DNA of 64,000 bases from Hordeum vulgare subsp. vulgare (lineage: Eukaryota; Streptophyta; Magnoliopsida; Poales; Poaceae): contig NC_058519.1 of NCBI RefSeq assembly GCF_904849725.1, positions 24,907,267 to 24,971,266 of the forward strand. The letters run 5' to 3'. The position numbers and the translations under genes are program-made. The notes under the pieces are model-generated. The model ran no database searches. It was not told where the DNA came from and saw nothing but the letters and a program-made list of their open reading frames with translations. Shown piece by piece: positions 35,536 through 47,631 of the stretch. Positions within the stretch are counted from its first letter, which is position 1; each line of letters opens with the position of its first letter.

Positions 35536-37346
35536 TGTTGGAATTATGCCCTAGAGGCAATAATAAATATAGTTATTATTATAATTCCTGTATCAAGATA
35601 ATCGTTTATTATCCATGCTATAATTGTATTGAATGAAGACTTATATACATGTCTGGATACATAGAAAAAACACTGTCCCTAGCAAGCCTCTAGTTGGCTA
35701 GCCAGTTGATCAAAGATAGTCAGAGTCTTCTGATTATGAACAAGGTGTTGTTGCTTGATAACTGGATCACGTCATTAGGAGAATCACGTGATGGACTAGA
35801 CCCAAACTAATAGACGTAGCATATTGATCGTGTCATTTTGTTGCTACTGTTTTCTGCGTGTCAAGTATTTGTTCCTATGACCATGAGATCATATAACTCA
35901 CTGACACCGGGGGAATGCTTTGTGTGTATCAAACGTTGCAACGTAACTGGGTGACTATAAAGATGCTCTACAGGTATCTCCGAAGGTGTCCGTTGAGTTA
36001 GTATGGATCGAGACTGGGATTTGTCACTCCGTGTGACGGAGAGGTATCTCGGGGCCCACTCGGTAATACAACATCACACACAAGCCTTGCAAGCAATGTG
36101 ACTTAGTGTAAGTTGCCGGATCTTGTATTACGGAACGAGTAAAGAGACTTGCCGGTAAACGAGATTGAAATAGGTATGCGGATACTGACGATCGAATCTC
36201 GGGCAAGTAACATACCGAAGGACAAAGGGAATGACATACGGGATTATATGAATCCTTGGCACTGAGGTTCAAACGATAAGATCTTCGTAGAATATGTAGG
36301 ATCCAATATGGGCATCCAGGTCCCGCTATTGGATATTGACCGAGGAGTCTCTCGGGTCATGTCTACATAGTTCTCGAACCCGCAGGGTCTGCACACTTAA
36401 GGTTCGACGTTGTTTTATGCGTATTTGAGTTATATGGTTGGTTACCGAATGTTGTTCGGAGTCCCGGATGAGATCACGGACGTCACGAGGGTTTCCGGAA
36501 TGGTCCGGAAACGAAGATTGATATATAGGATGACCTCATTTGATTACCGGAAGGTTTTCGGAGTTACCGGGAATGACAAATGGGATTCGGGTGTTCACCG
36601 GGGGGGGGGGGCAACCCACCCCGGGGAAGCCCATAGACCTTGGGGGTGGCGCACCATCCCTTAGTGGGCTGGTGGGACAGCCCAAGAAGGCCCTATGCGC
36701 CATAGGAAGAAAATCAAAGAGAAAAGAAAAAAAAGAGGAGGTGGGAAAAGGGGGAAGGACTCCTCCTTCCAAACATAGTTGGACTCGATTTGGAAGGGGA
36801 GGGTTGCCTCCCTTGGCTCGGCCGAACCCCTTGGGGGTCCTTGGACCCCAAGGCAAGGCTCCCCCTCTTCCCCCTATATATACGAAGGTTTTAGGGCTGA
36901 TTTGAGACAACTTTGCCACGGCAGCCCGACCACATATCTCCACGGTTTTACCTCTAGATCGCGTTTCTGCGGAGCTCGGGCGGAGCCCTGCTGAGATAAG
37001 ATCATCACCAACCTCCGGAGCGTCGTCACGCTGCCGGAGAACTCATCTACCTCTCCGTCTCTCTTGCTGGATCAAGAAGGCCGAGATCATCGTCGAGCTG
37101 TACGTGTGCTGAACGCGGAGGTGCCGTCCGTTCGGCACTAGATCGTGGGACTGATCGCGGGACGGTTCGCGGGGCGGATCGAGGGACGTGAGGACGTTCC
37201 ACTACATCGACCGCGTTCACTAACGCTTCTGCTCTGCGGTCTACAAGGGTACGTAGATCGAATATCCCCTCTCGTAGATGGACATCACCATGATAGGTCT
37301 TCGTGCGCGTAGGAATTTTTTTGTTTCCATGCAACGTTTCCCAACA
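35536..37346 (+). repeat. 3' LTR of the Copia element
   Basis: 1811 bp, about 98% identical by eye to the 5' LTR, followed by the CTCCC duplication. Confidence 0.93.
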
Positions 37347-37506
37347 CTCCCTCCGTTCCTAGATATAAGACATTTTATTGATTGCACTGTGGACTATATA
37401 CATATGTATATAGACATATTTTAAAGTGTAGGTTTGTTCATTTTGCTCCATATATAGTCTCTAGTAAAATCTTTAAAAGGTCTTATATTTAGGAATGGAG
37501 AGAGTA

Positions 37507-37773
37507 CATCCATACAAATGAGTTTTTTTAAAACAAAACTTGTCATTGAATCCAGAAGAAGTAATTACAGTTCTCAACGGGGCAAATCCTATTTAACACT
37601 ATAGGCGTCGGTTAACATGTATAGGCAACGAGAGCTCGGTTTTACAAAGGGTCTATCCAATCATGCCTCCCGTCATTTTAGCTTGTACGCCAAGATGGTC
37701 TCTTAACACTCGTACGGAGGCTATGGATTTACACATGATCTAAAGGCTCAATTTCAAGCTAAAAAGTACTTAA
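37507..37773. other. Unassigned spacer
   Basis: No gene or repeat recognised between the split MITE and the solo LTR. Confidence 0.35.
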
Positions 37774-39899
37774 TGTTGGGGAACATCGCATGGGAAACAA
37801 AAAAATTCCTACGCACACGCAATATCTATCCATGGTGATGATCATCTATGAGAGAGAAGAGTGCATCTACATACCCTTTGTAGATCGCTAAGCGGAAGCG
37901 TATATAACGCGGTTGATGTAGTGGAACATCTTCAGGATCCAAATCACAACCTGTCCCGCGATCTCATCATGATCCATCCCGCGATCCATCACGATCCATC
38001 CTGATCTAGTGCCGAACGGATGACACCTCCGCGTTAAGCACACGTACAACTCGATGACGATCTTCGCCTTCTTGATCCAGCAAGAGGGCGTAGAGGTAGA
38101 TGAGTTCTCCAGCACGACGGCGTGGTGGTGGTGGTGGAACTATTCCAGCAGGGCTTCGCCTAAGCACCGCTGAAACTAGACCAGAGGAGAAACATATCTA
38201 GAGAGAGGGCATCACGTGGCTGATTTGTTGTGTCTCAAAAAAATTCTCAAAACCTCTAGTATATATAGGAGGAGAGGAGGCTGCCTTTCCCTCTCCTTCA
38301 AGGAGAGGGGTCGGCCGAACCAAGGAGGAGTCCACCTTCCTTGTGGGAAGGTGGACAACTTTGGGAGGACTCCTCCTTTCCCTTCCTTTTAAAGGTTCAT
38401 TGCCTTTTATCTGTTCTCCTAGCCGCATGGGCCTTTGAGTGAGGCTTTGGCCAGCCCACCATGGGCTGGTCTACCTCTTTTCACAGCCCACAAAGCTCTT
38501 GGGTTGTCACACCCCTTCCAGTGGTCCCCCGACATCCTTCTGGCACTCCCTGTACACCAGGGGGCGAACGCAAGATTAAATTTTAGAAGGGGCAAAGATG
38601 TGTTAAATGGAGAAAATTCTCTTTGCTAAGTGGGGGCAAACCACTATTTTGCTTGGCATATTCCAAAAAGACTGAAAATTGAGTGGGGGCAGCTGCCCCC
38701 ATCGCTTACACACTGAAATCGCCCCTGCCGTACACTACCGATGAGCCCGAAACCTTTCCGGTGATCAAAATAGGACTTCCTATATATCAATCTTTACCTT
38801 CGGACCATTTCGGAACTCCTCGTGACGTTTAGGATCTCATCCAGGACTCCGAACAACCTTCGGTCACCAACACCTATAACTCAACTATACCGAAAACGTC
38901 ACCGAACCTTAAGTGTGCAGACCCTGCGGGTACGAGAAATATGCAGACATGACCTGAGACATTCTCCTGTCAATAACCAATAGCGAGACCTAGATGTCCA
39001 TATTGGCTCCCACATATTCTACGAAGATCTCTATCGGTTGAACCTCTATGTCAAGGATTCAGTAAATCCCGTATGTTGTTCCCTTTGTCCTTCGGTGTGT
39101 TACTTGCCCGAGATTTGATCGTCGGTACCTCCATACCTAGTTCAATCTCGTTACCGACAAGTATCTTTACTCGTTCCGTAATACAAGATCACATGACTAA
39201 GTCCTTAGTCACATTGCTTGCAAGGCTTGTTGTGATGTTGTATTATCGAGTGGGCCCACTACAAGAAATATGCCCATACATGACGTTTTCAAGATGTCGT
39301 TGATGAATTCGTCATAAATCTATGACGATTTCATCCGAGATTGTCGTAAACCGTTGAGGGGATCAAATCTACATATAAATTACGTCGATGTGAGTCAAAA
39401 ACGTCGTAACCTCATAACATGAGATCATCATAACTTCTACGACGATTATAAAAATGTCGTAACATGTTCTAACTATGTTGACATGTCACTCGCGGGTCCA
39501 TTCTATCCCACCTCATCTTATGCGGTGATAATCCATGAAATATGATATACCTTGAGTGGAAATTTTAGTGTCATCATTTTACAATACACTCTTGATAGTT
39601 GCTTCACAAACACACATATTTTTAACACTTCAAAATTATTTTTAGTGTTACATATCTCAGACCAATCAAAACGCAGAACTATCCTTCCCACGGATGATGC
39701 AACAAACACCGTTGGATGCTTCGAGATCCAACGACAAACATCAATCCCACCCCCCTCACCCACGTAGCCCTATCCTCTCGTCCCTTATCCCTCACGCAGC
39801 CGCCTCCCCGAACCCTAGCGCCCAGCCACATCCCCATTCCACAAGCAAACCAGAGCGCCCGTCTCCTCCCCCCACACCGCCGCACCCCGAACCCTAGCC

Positions 39900-39998
39900 A
39901 TGTCGGCGGACGCCAAGATCCGATGGTTTGAGCTCGAGGAGGACGACGGGGGCGACCTCGACTTCCTGCTGCCGCCGCGGGTCGTCATTAGCTCGGGG
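39900..39998 (+). pseudogene. Captured eIF3 subunit G first exon (fragment)
   Basis: The ATG at 39900 starts MSADAKIRWFELEEDDGGDL followed by DFLLPPRVV, the conserved N terminus of translation initiation factor eIF3g in plants. The CCCTAG-rich stretch just upstream (39770-39899) looks like a housekeeping-gene 5' UTR, so the promoter-proximal part may have been captured too. The frame runs out of eIF3g near 40000, where phospholipase D sequence begins in another frame. RNA-binding parts of eIF3g are absent. Confidence 0.75.
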
Positions 39999-39999
39999 G

Positions 40000-40463
40000 C
40001 CAAAACCGGTGTTGGAGCCGTCCGGGAAGCCGTGCGCGCCGGGCGCCACGCTGCGGATGTCGGTGCAGTATGTGCCCGTGGTCAGGCTCACCATGTACGG
40101 CCATGGCGTGACGCCGGGCCCCGACTTCCCCGACGTGCCCAACACCTACTTCCCGCTCTGGCGCGGCGGGCGGGTCACGTTGTACGAGGACGCGCACGTG
40201 CCCGGCGACGGGCAGTGCCTGCCGGTATCCGGCTCGGGAACGGCGAGTTTGTACCGGCACGGGTCTACGACGCCATGTCGCACGCGATGAAGCACATCTA
40301 CATCACCGGCTGGTCGGTGTTCCACACGATCCACCTGGTGCGCGAGGGCGACAAGGCGCGTCCGCTGGGCGATCTGCTCAAGAAGAAGTTGTAGGAGGGC
40401 GTCAGGGTGCTGCTGCTCGTCTGGGACGACCCCACGTCCAGGAGCGTCCTTGGCATCCAGATG
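40000..40463 (+). pseudogene. Captured phospholipase D exon (fragment, frameshifted)
   Basis: Read across two frames, this encodes the end of the C2 domain and start of the catalytic region of a plant phospholipase D. GPDFPDVPNTYFPLWRGG and VTLYEDAHVPG are in one frame; IYITGWSVFHTIHLVREGD and LGDLLKKK are in another. After a stop at 40392-40394, EGVRVLLLVWDDPTS and RSVLGIQM follow. PLDs hydrolyse membrane phospholipids to phosphatidic acid, but the HKD motifs are absent. A GTAATA donor-like site follows LGIQM, as in the parent exon. Confidence 0.85.
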
Positions 40464-40530
40464 GTAATATTTGTGCCTTTGTTAACTGAATCCAAATATT
40501 TGTGTCCTGGCGGCCGAATCGATCAGGTAG

Positions 40531-40735
40531 TTGTTGACGAGGAAGATGGTGGGCAAGAGCTGGCAGGAGTCGAGGCTGCTGTGGCACATCGCGTTCCCGG
40601 CCATCCTCACCGCCGTCTTCCAGTTCTCCATCGGCTTCGTCACCGTCGGCTTTGTGGGACACATCGGCGAGGTCGAGCTCGCCGCCGTCACTGTCGTTGA
40701 GAACGTCATCGAGGGCTTCGCCTACCGCGTCCTGG
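40531..40735 (+). pseudogene. Captured MATE transporter exon (fragment)
   Basis: ESRLLWHIAFPAILTAVFQF, SIGFVTVGFVGHIGEVELAA and ENVIEGFAY form the first two membrane segments of a plant MATE (multidrug and toxic compound extrusion) efflux carrier. The exon ends at a GTACGC donor, as an intact exon would. The remaining ten or so membrane segments are missing, so it cannot act as a transporter. Confidence 0.8.
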
Positions 40736-41904
40736 TACGCCCGACGCCAACCCACTTGCATATATGCTAACGCGACACCATTGCTATACTTGTTATATCC
40801 ATAGATACGCCTATATACGTGCTTAGATAGATGCTTCCATTCCACCCTCTTAATTTGCACCGATTAACCTGCCAAAATTCAGTCGCACGTACGGATGCAG
40901 CATGTAACTCTTGATTAACTGGATTATCATGTCTCGATCAATTCAGACTAGCTTTATAAGTTCTTAATTAGATTGCAGAATTTGCGAAACATGTAGATAT
41001 ATACTAAGAGGTCAGTACTCACAATCAGGATGCATGATCAGCGTGGCTAGTAGGTATATACAGCGAAACACGTAGATATATATACCAGGAAGGTGAACTC
41101 CACCTTCCTGGTCACAGACGTAATGTCAATTGTCGCATGAAATTGTTATTGGAGACGGTCCGTACTGTACATAAGGGGAACTGAGAACTCTCAACAATTA
41201 AACTCTCTTGCATACCAAAGACAATACGTATGTTATTGTGAGCCTGTTCCGTAGGGAAGAGGGAGATTTATATTATGTGGTAGGATGGTTGTTACTATCC
41301 AATGGAAAATTAAACTGCTCGTTTGTTCCTTGGCAATAATTTGTTCTACTCGGACAACATTTTGCGGGTGGCTGGGCAGCTTCATTGCTCTCTCTTTTAA
41401 TCCTATATATGCATCTCACAATGGGAATAATTCCTGTTCTCGCTTATTTGCCTTAGTGTGTACTTGTAACAGCATATATACCACAATTTGTAATAAATAA
41501 CTAGTTATGCCTCTGTTATATTTGGGTTCTTTCTCCTCACCCTTGAATTTTCTCCATGACAGGGAAGTTGCTCTTGCAGCAAGGCCCTCTAAGAAAATAT
41601 GTGATGCCTCTGCATCTATTTCCTCACCCTCATCGTGATCTCATGCCGGTGGCGGCGAGCAGGGGACGCCGCAACGACGGACAAGGGAAGGAATTTCACG
41701 TATCAACGCATCATCGGTTGTTGGTGATCTGGTAAGCATCTGGGTTTATTAATCCTCTTATAAATAGGGAATATGCTAGGTTGTCTATTCAGCTAACGTA
41801 AGCACTCATCCCCTGCTTTTGGACTCTGCAGGCAAGGTTGGTGAACTGCTGCTTCTATACTTTTACCGCTGCGTGATAGTGTGAGTGCACATTCCTGCTG
41901 GAAG

Positions 41905-42033
41905 ATGGCAAAGGGACACGAGAGAGACAAGCAAATCGGAGAAGAGGAAGAGGAAGTACAAGAGTATGTCTTGCTAGAGCTGGATGGTTGTCTCTGTTCC
42001 AACATTCAACCAAATGCCTCTTATAAACTCTCT
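41905..42033 (+). pseudogene. Captured TFIIIC subunit 6 (GTF3C6-like) first exon (fragment)
   Basis: The ATG at 41905 opens a 43-codon exon with an acidic stretch (IGEEEEEVQ), then EYVLLELDGCLCSNIQPNAS, and ends at a good GTAAGT donor. This matches the start of the tau55-related small subunit of RNA polymerase III factor TFIIIC (..EYVLLDL..). I am fairly but not fully sure of the family. No further TFIIIC exons were recognised downstream. Confidence 0.6.
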
Positions 42034-42099
42034 GTAAGTTACTTCCACTCCTCTCTGCGTCGACAGCTTACTGGTACAAAGGGATACTAGTCTCTGCTA

Positions 42100-44600
42100 T
42101 GAATGTTCTCCTTAGGCACTTTTGCTATCTCTGTGATGTTATTGATATCAAGAACGAGTTCTTCTTGTGGTGCGTTATCAGATTTAGAGTCAGACAAGGA
42201 TCTTGTTGTGATTATTCGATACTGTTCAAGATTTAGGTGTCCATGCTTGTGTTAATTGAGTCTTGTACCGTACCGTGGATTAGCAGCAGTGCCTGAATAT
42301 TTATGCTAGTCCTGCCATTCTTCCCCCTACTGATGCATGACACAGGTCGCACACTGATGATCTTCACTCATGGATTTTCAGTTTCAGATACTGCTTCACA
42401 AGAACATATGCCACACCACATGAGCTTGAATTATATATACTGCATGTGTTAAACCTGTAAGAAGTAACTGCAAGAAACCCCAATTCGGCATAATTGGCTA
42501 TGGAAGACGGGTGCATGACACAGCTATATGGACATATCAATTGCACTATGGACTAGTGATTAGGCCATGGATATGGAAGCTCCAATATAGACAGGTAGCG
42601 CCTCCTTGACTTCTAGCTAGATGTGAATGCTCTAATGGAAGGACTAGCTCTAAAAATAAAATCCCTTCATTTTTGGTACCTATAAGGATAATATTGGACC
42701 ATTTACACTAGTCATCAAGCAAACTCAGAATATACTTTTCTGACCATTCAAAAAAAATACTTTACTACTCCTATATAGTACTGTACAACCAATGAGTGAT
42801 GGCAAAAGGAAATTTTGTTCCTGTTAATTCTTTGTTCTGTTGTGTGATACTTAAAAGTTAAAACTGGTCGTGCAATCTCAATCACCAGTCCCTTTCATAG
42901 AGGCAAAACATGTGTTGTAGACTTGCAGTGATATATGGACTCACAACACTGATGTCTTTGGTGTCGCTCTCATGCTACTACTTGTATATCTCCACCACAC
43001 ATACTACTGTTGTGGCTCAGGTTTTATATTATCCCTTAGAGCTACTTGACAACAGTTTATTAATACTAAAAAATTCCCTGAGCATCCATATGGACGTGTG
43101 GTTTTGTATAGCTGGTCTAATGAGATTATTTTTGTTGCCATGCAGCTCAATTATTGAATGTTAACGGTGAATCGAAGATAGTACTTATTCCTGTTGTAGT
43201 TGATGTAAGTCTCCATCCATTCCTTTTACCTGGGAATTTTTCTCTTCATTGTCTTTGGTATTCTATTCAATGTTCTGAAGTGGATTGATACAAAGATGCA
43301 TTTCTTAAATTCTTTCTCAATTGCATGTTTTCTCATGATTTTGCCAATCATATTATATTTCATTATAAATGCATTACATAAAACGTATAGTATGTTGCAT
43401 GTAATGAGTAATGACCCTTGCTCGTTTGTATAGAAAGATAAAAGTGACCAACGACACTCTACGGGGAATGCATGAATATTTGTTATGATTAATAGTTGCA
43501 TCTTCTTTCATGTGTAGACAATGATTAAATGGCTTGCTCCATTAATCTTGCCAACTAACGTTAATGAGGTTATGACAGGAATAGTTGCATCTTCTTTCAT
43601 GAGTATGTTTCAGGGATAGATAAGTGTGACAGGAATCAGTACCAAATGAACTACCAAAATGCTTATTTTGATTTCTCTAAGTTGGTCTCATGCGTTGCAA
43701 TTTAGTTGTCCATCTTATTTTTTTCGATGCATACAGTTGTTCTTCATTTGCTACTAGTATCACATCATTTTTCCTGTTTGTCTTGTATGAGTATTGCAGT
43801 ACTGCTTGTGATGATGTCGTCAAAGCTCTTGCCGGAGATGGAAGTCGAGGAAACTACAAAGAGGGAACCGTTGTTATCTGGAATAAAAAATCTACCCATG
43901 CCTTCTCAAATGGAATTTTGTTTGTTTTTGCTAGTGGAATGAAGTCCATTGTAGTGACAGTAGTAGATGTTTTTGCTATAGTGACAGTAGCAGATGTGCC
44001 ATTGTTCTATTTCTCAAATGGAATTCTGTTTGTTTTTGCTATATTCCGGTGTACGGAAATGTATTTAGGAGATGGCTTATTGTGTTATGTAAACCTCAGA
44101 GATGTATTATGTGATGTTATATGATAGATGATTTTAATTCGACTTGGAGTTTTCTTGATTTGAATATGAAATAGTGTTGGATTTAATATTGGACAAATAA
44201 TTGGGTTGAAAGGCCCAACAAATAGAAATGAAACCAAGTATTGGAATAAAAAGTTGCTGAATTCAAAAATGGAAAAAGGCCAAAACTAAAACTGGATCAA
44301 ATGTATTTGGGCATTAAAAGGCCAGGGCCCAAATTATAATGATAAAAAAAATTCAAAAAAATACTAAAGTGGTTGTAAATAGGCTAAGGCCCAAAAAGAA
44401 GCCCAATAAGAAAAAACCCAAAAAAATAAAACCAGCCCATGTGATCAATTGAAATGGGTTGGGCTGATTTCAACCATGACGTTTTAATTTCGTCGTAATT
44501 TTGCCACGTAGGACTGCCACGTAGGATTGGGTTTGATTGCCAACGACGATTTAGGATCGTCGTAAAGGTTACGATGATCCAGGAATCGTCGTAAAAGTTA
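42100..44600. other. Right interior of the Pack-CACTA, no recognised gene
   Basis: This interval has intron- or UTR-like AT-rich sequence. An open plus-strand frame at 43690-44124 shows no domain I know and may be another captured fragment. From 44450 on, GTCGTAA-type subterminal repeats begin. Confidence 0.4.
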
Positions 44601-45272
44601 CGAAGATTTTGATCAAAACGTCACTGCTATTCATTTGTGACGCTTCATTTTCGACGCTTGGTTTTTCGTCGTGAGATTGTCGTAAATTAAAAACCGTGAC
44701 GATGTAGCGACAAAAAAATAGCGTCGTGTATTAGCATATTCCTTGTAGTGGCCTCGAGGTACCTCTCCGTCACACGGAGTCACAAATATGAGTCTTGATT
44801 CATGCCAACCTAACACACACCTTCGAAGGTACTTGTAGAGCACCTTTATAATCACCCAGTAACGTTGCGACGTCTGATACACACAAGGTATTCCTTCGGT
44901 GTCCGGGAGTTGCATGATCTCATGGTCATAGGAATATATATATTGACATGTAGAAAACGGCAGCAATAAACTGACACGATCACATGTTATGTTTATAGTT
45001 TGGGCCTTGTCCATCACATCATTCTCCTAATGATGTGATCCTGTTATCAAGTGACAACACTTCTCTATGGTTAGGAAACCTTAACAATCTTTGATCAACG
45101 AGCTAGTCAACTAGTGGCTTACTAGGGATAATGTTTTGTCTATGTATCCACACATGTATTTGTGTTTCCAATCAATATAATTATAGCATGGATAATAAAC
45201 GATTATCATGAACAAGGAAATATAATAATAACAAATTTATTATTGCCTCTAGGACATATTTCTAACACTTAA

Positions 45273-45589
45273 TTAAGTTAGTCTCTCTTTACGATGGATT
45301 ATGATAATCATGTTTATTCAAACGACTTTTACCAATTTTTGGTGTTTGTCTAATCGGGCGAAATCCCCGCACACACTAGCGGACATCAATACGGAAAACC
45401 CTATTCGCCGCTCGTTGCGGTGAATCGTTGGGGCTTTGCACAGGAGGCAGCGATGCTCCCAAAGAGATGGGCCGACACAGTTCCAGCAGATCGCCCCGAT
45501 TTTGGGAACCTTCTAGAGGTTCCAGCCATTTTTTGGGGGTTTTGAGAAACTTCTAGAAGGCTCCGTGAACCAGATTTTTTTCGTTATAT
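45273..45589. other. Unassigned sequence left of an AT-rich repeat block
   Basis: No coding region recognised. It contains a GC-rich segment (CGCTCGTTGCGGTGAATCG) of the kind often found at ends of non-autonomous elements, but no terminal repeat could be shown. Confidence 0.35.
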
Positions 45590-46980
45590 TTTTTCTTTAT
45601 TATTTTCTCTTTCTTTTCTTTTCATTTTCTGTATTAAAAAATATTCTAGATTTTAAAAAAATGTTATTCAAATACGAAAAAAGTTTTTGCTTTTTATAAA
45701 AATGTTCTGGATTTTCAAAAAAAGTTCAGTATTTTCAAAAAATGTTTGGGATTTTCGAAGAAAGGTTTGTAATTTCCATAAATTGTTCTTGAAACTCGAG
45801 AAATGTTACTAATTTTTAAGAAAATGTTCTAGGTTTTCAACATATGTTTTGGATTTACAAAAATAAAGCGGGATTTCCAAAAATTGTTCTCCAAGTTCGA
45901 AAAATGTTTTTTCTTTTTTAAAAAATGTTCTAAATTTCAAATAGCTGTCGTTTTTTCAAAAGCATTTTATAACTTAAAAAAAATTCGTGCTTTAAAAATT
46001 TGTTCTAAAGACTCAAAAAAATGTTCATGCTTTTAAATTTGTTCTCCATTTTAAAAATGTTCAAAATTGTTCGCTCTTCCAAATTGGTTTGGGGTTTCAA
46101 AATTTTGTTTCTCATGATTCAAAAAATGTTCGGGATTTAAAAAATTGTCCTCGCATCTAAATTTGTTCAGGATTTTTCAAAATTGTTCTCGTTTTAAAAC
46201 TTTTCTCAAAATTCACAAAATGTCCGTACTTCAATTTTTTTTTTGGAGTTTTTCAAAATTGTTCACCTTTTTTCTATTTCAATTTTTTTCTCAAGATTCA
46301 AAAAATGTTTGTGCCTTCAAAAATTATTTGCGCTTCCAATTTTTTTCAAGATTTTTCAAAAAAATTTGTAAAATGTTTCTGTTTTTTTAAATGTTCTGGA
46401 TTTGTAAAAAATGTTCTTAAATTTCGCAAAAGTTTCTTATTTTTTAAAAAATGTTTTGGATTTACAGAAATGTGCAGGAATTTTAAAAATTGTTCTTCAA
46501 GTTCGAAAAATGTATTTTTTATAAAAATGTTCTGAAAATGTTTTTAAAAAATATTCTTGTTTTTCGAAATTTGTTCTCAAGATGCAAAAAATGTACGTGT
46601 TTTCACAAATTGTTCACGTTTATGAATTTGTTCAGTATTTTTCAAAATTGTTCTCATATTGAAAACTTGTTTTCAATATTAAAAAAATGTTTGTGCTTTT
46701 AAAAAATTGTTCACGCTTCCAAATTTGTTCATGGTTTACAAAATTGTTTTCTGTTTCCAAGTTTTATTCTCAAGATTCACAAATGTGTGTGCTTTAAAAA
46801 ATTATTCGTGGTCCAAATTTGTTCAAGATTTTTCAAAATTGTTCTAGGTTTTAAAATTTGTTCAAGATTCAAAAAATATCCGTGCTTTAAAAAATGTCGA
46901 CACTTTTAAAGTTGTGCTCTGATTTAAAAACATTCATGCTTTCCAAAAATGATTGAGAAATTCAACGTTTGTTTGTTTGG
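45590..46980. repeat. AT-rich degenerate short-period repeat
   Basis: Over 1.4 kb, TTCAAAATTGTTC / AAAAAATGTTC variants recur every 20-35 bases. Phe/Lys-rich open frames here are artefacts of base composition. Confidence 0.7.
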
Positions 46981-47631
46981 ATAAAAAAATAAAAGGAAAA
47001 CGGGAAGAAAAACGAGCCAAAAAAGGAAAAAAGAAACAGAAAAAAAGTACATGATCCTATTTTTTTAGATAAGAAAAGGTACTGATCCGGCCAAGTCGGG
47101 CGCCTGCTGTGCGTGGAAGCGACCCCCTGCCGCAACGAACGGCGGGTTGGAGTTCTCCGTAAATACCACGGAACGGCTGCTCACACACACTCCAATCCTA
47201 CCCAGGATAGCGCGGATTAGGCCTGCTGCGCGTCGGGTCCTCTTGTAGCTCATCGGTCCCGTGACATGGAAAGGGAGGCGAGGTAAAACGAGACCGGCCG
47301 GTAAATCTATAGGAGGAGAAGTGCAGGGCCGCCGTACGTGATAAAACCGTGTTAATCGACATGATGCAACTGTGCAAGTTGGTAATTTACTTGTATATCT
47401 TTTGCAAATCATGTCGGTGGAGCTATGCGATCTGTGGAAATTTTAAATCGGTGGTCAAGCTGATTAGTGTGGAAGCTAGCTAGGCAGACTGTCGATGGAA
47501 GTACTCTCTTGGCTTGAGTATAGATCAAACAAGCGAGAAAAATGAGATGAGCTGGCTATTAACTGCACTATATATATAGTTTGATCGACTTTTGTTGGGT
47601 CGTGTCTAGATAGCAACGTGGCATTCTAAGC
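46981..47631. other. Unassigned spacer
   Basis: Mixed sequence with no supported gene. Confidence 0.35.

Larger units (their letters stand above)
28450..37346 (+). mobile_element. Full-length Angela/WIS/BARE-1-type Copia retrotransposon, 8.9 kb
   Basis: Two direct LTRs (28450-30267, 35536-37346) begin TGTTGGAATTATGCCC and end CCCAACA. They are flanked by the perfect 5-bp duplication CTCCC (28445-28449, 37347-37351). A primer binding site and polypurine tract sit at the expected places, and the gag-pol region lies between on the plus strand. The LTR sequence is that of the Angela/WIS/BARE-1 group, the most abundant Copia group in Triticeae. By eye the LTRs differ at about 35-40 of 1810 sites, mostly transitions, plus a G-run length change. 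Confidence 0.95.
28445..37504. mobile_element. Stowaway MITE split by the Copia insertion
   Basis: The left piece is just CTCCC (28445-28449) after TA; the remainder is 37347-37504, ending GGAATGGAGAGAG then TA. The 5-bp CTCCC shared by both pieces is the Copia target duplication. Without the insertion the MITE is about 158 bp, a close relative of those at 19125 and 55995. Confidence 0.9.
39257..44750. mobile_element. Non-autonomous CACTA element carrying host-gene fragments (Pack-CACTA), 5.5 kb
   Basis: Ends CACTACAAGAAATATGCCCA and TTCCTTGTAGTG, with 3-bp duplication GCC at 39254-39256 and 44751-44753. Removing it rejoins the solo LTR exactly. Subterminal regions repeat ACGACGATTT/GTCGTAA-type motifs in both orientations. 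No TNP2 transposase is seen. Instead it carries pieces of at least four unrelated plant genes on the plus strand between 39.8 and 42.1 kb. Confidence 0.92.
37774..45267 (-). mobile_element. Antisense solo LTR of an Angela-related Copia family, split by a CACTA element
   Basis: Starts TGTTGGGGAACATCGCATGGG (the inverse of an LTR 3' end) and ends GGACATATTTCTAACA (the inverse of TGTTAGAAATATGTCC). The perfect 5-bp duplication CTTAA flanks it (37769-37773, 45268-45272). No internal retrotransposon sequence remains, so it is a solo LTR left by LTR-LTR recombination, about 2.0 kb without the insert. The LTR is related to, but clearly different from, that of the Copia element at 28450. The CACTA at 39257-44750 interrupts it. 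Confidence 0.92.

Noticed and set aside
43690..44124. A fifth captured gene in the Pack-CACTA
   Set aside because: A 144-codon frame exists but I recognise no family, and repeated short segments inside it suggest non-coding origin.
45590..46980. Phe/Lys-rich open frames
   Set aside because: Translations of AAAAATGTTC-type low-complexity repeats; no protein-like composition.
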